NCBI GenBank assembly: GCA_963682055.1
Contig: OY821745.1
Location: 22,999,342-23,063,341 of the forward strand
Length of the DNA stretch: 64,000 nt
From: Primula veris
Lineage: Eukaryota; Streptophyta; Magnoliopsida; Ericales; Primulaceae
Reading direction: 5' to 3'
The notes below the pieces were generated by a model. It made no database searches. It was not told where the DNA came from and worked only from the letters and a program-made list of their open reading frames with translations. Shown here one piece after another: positions 55,201 to 64,000 of this stretch (position 1 is the first letter of the stretch; each line of letters opens with the position of its first letter). The position numbers and the translations under genes were made by a program.

Positions 55201-58200
55201 TATCAAAGATATCTGGGTGGCCATAGTGGAAACGGACCCTAAAAAACCAAACGACTCAAAGAAAGTTATGATAAGAAAGAAAAAGAAAAACAAGCTTGAA
55301 TATTTTAAGCAATTTAAGAAGAGAATAAATAAAAAAAACTTACCAACATGACCTAACTCTACTGAAATTTAAACAACGTACTTACTTTAAAGGATTGGCC
55401 AATAATCTCTGCGCAATTGTCACAAAACTAGTCTCTTGATTTGACATGAACCATGCAAGAGAAGAAACACTGAGGAAAATAAATTAATGAATTAGCTTCT
55501 CAGAACAAAGGTTTGTAACTGTATATAAATAAGAAAAAAAATAGTTCATTGTGAATATATATACCTGCCAGTAAATATATGTTCCCTCAGTCCCAGTATA
55601 GTTGGTTTCCTAACACCATGTTTCTTTAGAAATTCTTGAAGCAAGTTCCTCATTTTGAAAGCTTCTTCCATGTAGTTATCCTGTAATATATATTGAATAT
55701 CTCATTTTACATAAAAATAGTTTAAATGACAAGCCCCTAATAACATATATCCTAGACATTAGTCACATTACCTGGTTCATATCTATCGTTTGCAAGCCTT
55801 CCCCACGTGTGAATATAATGGCATGATTCTGATTTTCTGGCTTTCCTTCACCCAGTATGGCAGGCCCAGGAAGCTTTATTCGATAGATCACCTAATTAAA
55901 TTAATTTATACTTCTGGTTAGAACTCCTCATGAGTGTATGAAACATAAGGGCACAAGATTTCAGGCCTTAAGAATCTCAAATAACAGAAACATGTTGTAA
56001 TTAAATAGGTTGTAAAAAAAGGGTTAAAAAGGACCACTCTCAAAGTAACCGAATACATGATAAACGTAATTAAGAAGGCTGTAATAATGGACCATAGTGG
56101 TTACTCAAAAATTTAGTTCAACTACTCTAGAGAATTGTTGTGAATTCAATATGCTTGATGATAGCTGGTATTAGAACCAAAATACCTTTGCCTATAAATA
56201 AATATAAGAATAATAAATGATTAAAGAAGCTCTTTTACAAACCACGGACCTAGTTAATACTATAATTGATGCGAGACAAACAACAAACTCTTACACACTG
56301 CTCACTTGTGGACCGTCTCACGAAAGTCTCACCAAATGGAAATGGTAAAAGGGCAAAGGTAAAGACAACATTTATAGCCCCCTCTGACACAATATTATAG
56401 CCTATATACGTCTCCATTAAAGGAACTACCACGAGGAATAAGCAAATTCTTTACAAAACACATGTTTAATCCAAATAATCTTTTTGTCCCATAGTAATGG
56501 TTTTACAGAATTAAGTGTTAATAGATGCCAACATACCTCTTTTATCCTCTCACATGTAGTGAAATAGAGTAATGTTTTGACTTCTCAAGGAGATTTGGTA
56601 ATTTCAAGGCTAGAAATTGAGTTTCTTAAAAAGTTGGATTTGCCAAACTTATGATCTATTTGATGGAGAAAGTATATAACCAATTAGGTTGAACAACAAA
56701 CTTTAAGAGTTGGGTTTGATTAAAGATCAAATACAAAAGTCATACCTGGTCTAGGCTTTGACCTGGTTCAGATGAATCAACAGACTTTGGTACAGCCTTC
56801 ACAAGAGCTGAATAATAAACCTTCTCAACGGCCTTTTTAGATTTATTTTTGCTAGGTTCCTCAACCTCATCGATATAAGCTACACGAACGGAAGGATACC
56901 TGAAAATCAATAAATAAAAATAACGTTAAATTTAAAGACAATTTCAATATTTCAAACACCAACTTATTATCATATTCTGATTTTGTACCAAACCAATAAA
57001 TGCTTGCAACTTGTACCCAACATTTTTTTACATTACTGTATTACTGAACACTGCATTGGAATAACTCTATACTTCAGAACTAAAATAGGGGGCAAATGAG
57101 AGATCAGTGATTCAGTATACTGCAACGTAAAATTATGATAGGATGATCAATAAAAAATTTGGTTTCTTCAGCTAAATAGTGTACCTCAAACTGCCAAAAA
57201 AAATATTAATTGGTACACCGAGTATATACTAAATCGACCGGAACCTCTGATTTTTTTAAGTTACAATATTAAATCAAAATCAGAAAATATTTACTGTACA
57301 AAACGGATATAAAATGTTAAGGTGCTATGTATAAGCATACTTTGTCATAAGCCTTAGAATGTCCTTAGCACGGGGATCGCCAGATCGCTTCTGAATTCCG
57401 TATTGCTGGCAGGACACCACGTATGTAAACTTCATATCAGCTACAGCTTGGCATTGTGCCATTAAAGATCTTTCATTTGTTAATTGTTCTTCGTTAGTTA
57501 ATTCCGCAGCTTTATAGCCTTTCATCAACTCTGTATCAAAAAAATAGGGTCAAAAGTTTGTAGCAAATGAGTACAATTTATGAATTTAATAATGTGTGAT
57601 TAAATATGTGAAATGTTTTTTTCCCACCTTCGTCCTTCGCCATGTCGAGAAAAGCCTGAAGTTCTAAAGTCTGCCGGTAGTACATCATACCTCGTACTTG
57701 AATATAGAGGGGGAATAATTAGAACATAATAAACACAAAGATGATGACAAAATAACAATAGTACTGATTCAACGGATCTATTACCAGTTTTTGTCAAAGT
57801 TTGACCTCTATAAGATGCCCATAGACGTAGTTTTTCTTCTTGTTCTGGATTTCCCTTAAGGTCTTCTTCGTTGGTGCAACGAACACGTTCAAGGAAGTTG
57901 TTCCATTCATCTACATATCAAAACATGATTTAGCAAGTCAGAGGAACATACATTGGACTCCGTTTCAGTTTCAACTTAGAACTATAATGTCATTTTTTAT
58001 ATTCTGTTTTTGTAAGAAAATTTGGCCTTGGTTAGTAAACTTGAAAGTGTATTGGAAAGGCTGTTTCTCCTTCACGTAACCAAGTGTATGAAGTAAAAGA
58101 AGTGTCACACAGTTTGCTTTTTTGGTTCAGAAAAAAACTGACAAGTGTTTTAATTAAATTATGGACCGGAAAAAAGAACACTATTTAAATACTGCTTGTT

Positions 58201-61200
58201 ACTGCACTAGTCTACTCTAATTGGAAAGTGTATAGTGTTTTACTCCTAACTTGCAACTACACAAGCCCTAAGTGATAACTTTGAACAAACTACACTCATT
58301 TGCTCACATGGAAAAGTCAAGTAGATTATTAACCTGGGAAAATCTTTTGCAAGTAAAATAAAATAGAAACACCATCTTCGTTTGGCTCTTCCAGGTGATC
58401 CATTGAGAAAAGTACATCTTCAATGTAATATGGAGTCAAAACACTGTAAAAGTAAAAGAGAATTGCCCTCAGAGAAATACAGTTAAGCAAAGTGAATATC
58501 TTAAGATATAAATTAAATTGGATCATGTAATAGCAGGTCTACTCCTTTTAGATGAAAACTCGGGAACTAAATGGCTTTCCTAACAGGGTTAAATACATTA
58601 CACAGAGAAGACCACAATGGAACTGCAGTGGATGATGGAACTCCAGCTTGAACATGAGATATGCGCAAAATTCTTCAAATAGGACAAAAAAGAGAAGAAG
58701 TTTCCTCTACACATTTAAACGGTGACTTTTGCAATGGTAGCGATGTAAAAATAAAGTTTCCGAATCCAAGTACGGCATTTAAATTCATTTATAGGTGATT
58801 GAAAAAAATAACAACTGTTTATTGCAATCATCATAGAGATTGACAACAAAACCAATTTTCCATTATCTAATTCAAGAGGAATCAAAGCAGACATAATCTC
58901 GATCAATGAGTTAAATGAAAAAAGATAAAATCAAATCAACGCCAAATCATGCCATATCATCTAATTTTAAAATTTGATGTCCATCATGGTCTTAACCAAC
59001 CTTAACAGAAAATATATGGAAGAACAAAAAAAAAAAAGAACGCAAACTAAATCAACCACTAGAACTGTTTTCGCTAATTAAAATAATGAATTCAATCATT
59101 GATATCAACATGTCTAATACTTACGAGAAAGAAAGCATGTTGCGAACTTTTGGCGCATCAGGCATGTCCATAAATAATGAATTTGCAAAAAAAGTTATAC
59201 GCCTCCTAGCTTCTAAATTTGATGGAACATCCATAGCTGACTCTTTCACCGTTAGCAATAGATGAAGCCTCCTTATCTACATATAACAAAAGAGATCAAA
59301 GCAGAAAACAAAAGGAACCTGCCCCATATAAACGCATGCTTTTTAGTAAGTACTACTACAATTGAAGTTATCTCATCCACATTGGTTTATAATACGGAAG
59401 CACTTACTCTTTCTTTCCAAGCTTCTGTATCTTGTGTTACAGGAAAATTAAGTTCACCAAAAAACTGTTTTTGCTCAACCAAAGGTGTCATTCCTTCACG
59501 GGATCCACTTTGGCTCGACTCTATTAAACTGTACAAAAGGATAGTAAAAGCACTTAGTCAAACCAACATATACCCTGTTGAAGATGCTAAACAACATAGC
59601 GCACCAATAATAAACAACAGCTGAGGCTTTAGGTTCAAGTCTCACAACAACCCAATTATAAAATGGAATGAGCTTGTTTGACTAAAAGTATACGCCACAA
59701 TAGAGGAAACATGTTGAATATAATGAATGATACAAAATCACCTTTCTCTGACGGCTTAAGCTTTTAGGTGAGATGGTAACATATGTCACCAATAATGCAC
59801 AAAGTGAATGAGATTTACCTAGGAATTGGTTCATCCATTATGTCCTTTGTCACAATCTCAAGCATGTCCAGCAAAACAATGACAACTTGGTCCTTGTTTT
59901 CTTTCCTATTCTCTTCCTGCAGAATTGAATGAATTTTAGGGGGTAATTAGCATGCGATGTTAATATACAGACTTGCACTTCTTATATGTTTACCAAATAT
60001 ATGATAAGCTGAACAAATCGGTCATATAGTCCAGGCAGAGCACTCATTGTCAATTCAGTTATGATATTATCTTCTAGGATATACTGATCAACTCTGGAGA
60101 AAATCTCATCAACCACCCTGGAATTAAAACCCAGACTTAAGTACACGAGATATAAACATATATGCAGAATGACAGTCTTTAACTTACACTTGTTCACGTT
60201 TCCCTAATACTAAAACTTTCATGATGTTTTTACACGATGCATAACACTCCCGGACAGAACAAAGCATATATTGATCTGTTTGCAATCTCTTTTTCAGCTC
60301 ACGATCTCTCCCATTGCTATCTTTTGCCATATCCAATGCTATGGGAAGCTGCAGCGTAACAGAAATACTATTATTAAATTTAAAAAAGGAAGAAGAGAAT
60401 TGACATTTTCCAAGTTGAGAATAAAAGTATGGATAACAAGAACCTTGCTAGCAAGTAAAAATGGAGGCCATTGGATAAGATCTAAATCACGGTCAGCCCA
60501 ATACGGCACAAGTAATAGATTCATTTCTCTGTAAATTGGAGAGAATAAATTTAATATCGGAAATATAAAGGATAATTTCTAACTTTGAACAAATAAAACT
60601 ACCTATCATCTATTAAATCCTCCTCCCTTAAGCTACTAATTATTTTATTCCACAACTGAGCAAACCTTGCTGCCTCCTTCCCTTTGTTAGATGGGAGCTG
60701 CCAAGTAAAAGTTAACAACATTCTGATAACTAGAAGGGATAACATTACAACAATGATTAAATAAATATTAAAAGGATAAATGAACCTGATCAAATGTGCG
60801 AGACAAAGCGGCTTTGAGTCCCTTTTTGGGCATATCGTTTTTCTCAAGTGGAATCAAGCGAGCGTTGAAAGCACCAGGCAGAGAATCAAAGCGCGACCTC
60901 AGCATTTCTAGTGTTCGTATCTAATTACAAAAATGAAAAAGAAAACTACCAAACTTATGGAATACTCTTCGATCTAAATTTAATAAATAGAAGAGGAAAC
61001 CAAATCTAACAAACCTCTCCAAGACGACGAAATGCACCGTAAGCACCTCCATAAATAGTGGAGAAGATAGCATACCATATTTGGGTATCCATAAAATACA
61101 CCTGCAACGATCATCCCATTTAGACATGAAGAACAAAATGGAACTGTAGATACATGCATAAAATATACACTAACTAAATTCGCTGAATATAATAATTGCA

Positions 61201-63982
61201 TTTGGTAAAAAGTGAAAAGATTAAATTACTCAGAAGTAATTATATTTGAACTAGTATAGAAAACCTTAATTTGGAGAATTTTGATATTTTCTGATACACT
61301 TTTCTTTAGATGAATTTTTCGTGGTTCAGTAAATTGTTTACTCACTTAGTAAAAGATACGAAAAGATTGCACTTTTATAGTCTATCAAAAAGCTGAAAGT
61401 GGAGATCTAGTAATATAAGGATGTACTCACAAGAACAATTGGTGCCCAAAGTGCAATCACAACACCAATATTGCTCTTTGCTGCAGTGAAACAAAAATAT
61501 AGTATAAATACGATCCGACCATAAAAACTAACAAAATGAGGAGGTGAAAAAAAGAATATTCATTTTTCCGTCACCTCGAGGGAAGAACTCATGCCACTGG
61601 TAAGTGACTATATGTACTTTCATAATATCTTTGGTGGGACCCACAAGAGGCTTTATCTGTACAGCAAAATTAACCTTTTTTTAGCTGAAAGCATTCAAGG
61701 AATCTGAACAATTAAATAGAATTATAAAAACTAAAATACCTCTACAAAGTAACTAAAGGCCAATTTTGAGGCAAGAAGAAGAACCCAAAACACTGTATAC
61801 CTAAAGAACGCAAAAACATATATAACCATCAGTTACAAATGCATGTATAATTCCTCCAAGATATCCTACCCAAAAATTACCAAAGAATCCTTACTTAAAA
61901 AGAGAAAACGTATCCTCATGCATTCCCCTTCCAACATAAAGCCGAGGCTGCAAAAAAATAAATTTGCTCTGAGAAAGGTTCTAAGACAAAAAATTACAAA
62001 AAAAACGACCAAAAATCTCTTCACATACCTGAGACCACCACATAATGAGCATCACAATCTTGTAATCTGACCTCTCTAGATATCGTCGGATAATAGGAAA
62101 TAGAAATAATATTCCGGACAAGATATTCGGAGATAAATAAAGAAAAACAGACAAAATGAATAACGAGGGAGATCCTTGGCCTTTTCCGAACCAGCCCTTG
62201 ATGGTCTGCCCAAGCCCAGAAGGGTTTTTCCAACTATATGCATAAGCTACTGGTAATACAATAACCCAAACTGCAGCAGAAACGGCTTTTAATATATATC
62301 GTAGTTTTACATGCAGTGACATTGTGTGCCTTGCTTTCCAGCTCATGAATATATCAAGGATAGCTGTAATTATGAGGAAAAATTAAAAAGAAATCGTGAA
62401 TATTCACAGTCAGTACACCATTGAGCCATTGACATATAAATATATAATATGAAAGTAAGGAGTTGAAATAGCCTAAGTCCATAAGTTTACCTTGTATAAA
62501 TTTTAATATTGCAGCGGTTATAAATATGCTCAACACTTTCTTGAACACGTCGCCCTCAAAAATAGTCCCCAGGTCCCCCGATCCATTCCAAGCGATGATT
62601 ATCATTGCCTTGATTAAATTATTCATGTAAACCAAAAATTGAAATATCAAAATATTATAAATTGCAAGCCTTAACAAATCCACCATAAAACATATTGAAA
62701 TTTTGAAACAGAAGGAAACAGATGCAAGATTTACCTGCAAAGACAATATAAAAAAGCTCCACATTCGGTCGAAACTCCTAAAAATATGCCAATATGTGCG
62801 TATCTCCACGAAATTTATTTTGCGTGTCGCTCTGTCTCCGGTAGCAGGTTTAACATCCTGAATGATAGTGTTGTATATTATAAGAAACAGATACTTTGTA
62901 ATAGATGAAACTACATAACAAATAGTAAGTGATGGGGAAGAGGGGTGATCGAAAACACTAGTTTAACTAAACAACTAACCTGCTTTTCAGGTTCGAGTAA
63001 AGATATCAATTTTAACAAAATGGTAAGTTACAGCTTGAATTTTTTTTCATAGATAAACAAAGTAGGTGGATGTGTGTCTGTGTGTGTGTGTGTGTGTGTG
63101 AACAACAATGTGATACCACAACAACGCCGGACTATTTTCAAACTCATCAATTACGCAAATAGCTTGAAGTCAGATAGAAGCCGAAAATGCAACGAGGTGA
63201 GACATCAAAACCAAGGTGTTGCTAAAACTTAGGTAAAAAATATATACCTCACTTATTTTTTACCCTATATACCTCATTTTTGTTGATTCGAATATGCTCG
63301 ACTGGCAAACGAAAGAAATCAGCATCAGCACGCATTGGCCATCCCAGACGAAAACAGTCAACTGACCTGCAATTTAATTAAAAATTAAACAGATGCATAT
63401 ACAAAAATTAAAAAAGATGGAGAAAGTATGTAGCGTAATACCAAAAGTATTCATTTAAATCGTCATAGTTTCTCCATTGAGAATGCTTTAATTTTCCTCC
63501 TCTGCACCTTCTAGCTTCCTGACAAATACAAAGAGACAATCTTATCATTGAAGACGTGAAGTAAAAGTGAGATATATCAATGGAAGACTGAGGACCTCAA
63601 CTGAAAGGAAGAAAAAACTAGAGGAAGTACCTTTTCTATGACATTATATATTGGACTTACGACTTTCTCTAAGAAAGCTCCATCATCTCCACCATATGCA
63701 GGCTTAACATGTTCCCCGGTCATAATACTAACACTTCCAGCTAGCATGCCATATAGTTCAAATGCCATCTGAGATTAATGAAACAAAAACAAATTACAAC
63801 ATTAAGGAACATACTAAATTTGCTAAAGAGGTATTAAAAAAGAAATTATCCGTACATGGTGATAGATATAGCACAGGCATTCTGGCATAAATCTCAGGTT
63901 CGCTGCCTCCCCCCATATGAGAAGATATAATCCCATGTAAAGTAATTTCCTTTGCTGCACATCCTGTTGAATGGTTGGTAAC
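52266..63982 (-). CDS. Callose synthase (1,3-beta-glucan synthase, GT48), CALS1-4 clade, C-terminal 1636 aa
   Basis: Thirty-four exons read in one continuous phase with GT-AG borders: 63982-63856, 63768-63631, 63518-63442, 63366-63273, 62857-62735, 62608-62491, 62363-62029, 61947-61895, 61800-61740, 61656-61575, 61480-61431, 61101-61015, 60920-60786, 60697-60603, 60528-60444, 60348-60188, 60117-59994, 59916-59819, 59528-59408, 59276-59125, 58443-58334, 57910-57785, 57696-57628, 57530-57341, 56899-56746, 55891-55772, 55680-55565, 55469-55386, 55238-55126, 55024-54795, 54260-53463, 53219-53169, 52799-52614, 52514-52266 (stop TAG). The first ends the FKS1-type region ([14 protein letters not shown]); then come membrane helices, the large cytosolic glucan synthase loop ([72 protein letters not shown]), RGTG in exon 31 and the C-terminal helix block ending [18 protein letters not shown]. 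Plasma-membrane enzyme using UDP-glucose to make callose at cell plates, plasmodesmata or sieve plates. About 300 N-terminal residues are outside. No stop or frameshift was found. Confidence 0.95.
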
Positions 63983-64000
63983 CTTGACAAAAAAATATTA

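Noticed and set aside
54753..62070. Several plus-strand frames (e.g. 54753-55010, 59262-59624, 61843-62070) inside the callose synthase gene
   Set aside because: They are antisense to phased callose synthase exons and introns.

Overview
The window looks like nuclear DNA of a eudicot plant. It is AT-rich, with multi-exon GT-AG genes, plant-only gene families (callose synthase, WPP-domain-associated protein, DC1 protein) and a dense load of plant transposons. The species cannot be named from sequence alone.

Layout. 1-24 kb is a transposon-rich stretch with no intact cellular gene: a broken MULE transposase (1-988), a local tandem duplication hit by a solo LTR and a CACTA-like MITE (3.2-5.2 kb), a TRIM element (10.34-10.67 kb), a degenerate ATGCA-rich minisatellite (12.5-13.8 kb), a cluster of inverted-repeat elements (15-16.4 kb), and a 5'-truncated LINE (16.5-22.5 kb) split by a gag-only LTR retrotransposon (17.1-21.2 kb). 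24.7-28 kb carries a RING-HC E3 ligase gene (minus strand) with a probable repeat-built 5'UTR intron. 29.7-30.3 kb has a small DC1-domain gene. 30.9-32.2 kb is an ORF-less retroposon with target-site duplications. 33.1-38.1 kb is a satellite of about 22 monomers of about 175 bp, interrupted by a 1189-bp solo LTR. 38.1-43.9 kb is again mobile DNA: MITEs, head-to-tail Helitrons, a LINE fragment and a hAT element nested inside another hAT element.

44-64 kb is the genic part. A WPP-domain-associated coiled-coil gene (plus strand, four coding exons, 724 aa) converges on a callose synthase gene (minus strand). For the latter, 34 coding exons with consistent phase can be read, giving the C-terminal 1636 residues; the first roughly 300 residues lie beyond the right edge.

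The genes are functionally independent and form no pathway. The most unusual points are: a gag-only retrotransposon whose last zinc-knuckle cysteine and stop codon are supplied by the first six bases of its LTR; four Helitron 3' ends whose terminal hairpins covary; two LTRs of one family carrying different palindrome arrays at the same place; and a RING ligase bookended by two EAR-like motifs. All family assignments come from reading motifs, not from database searches.
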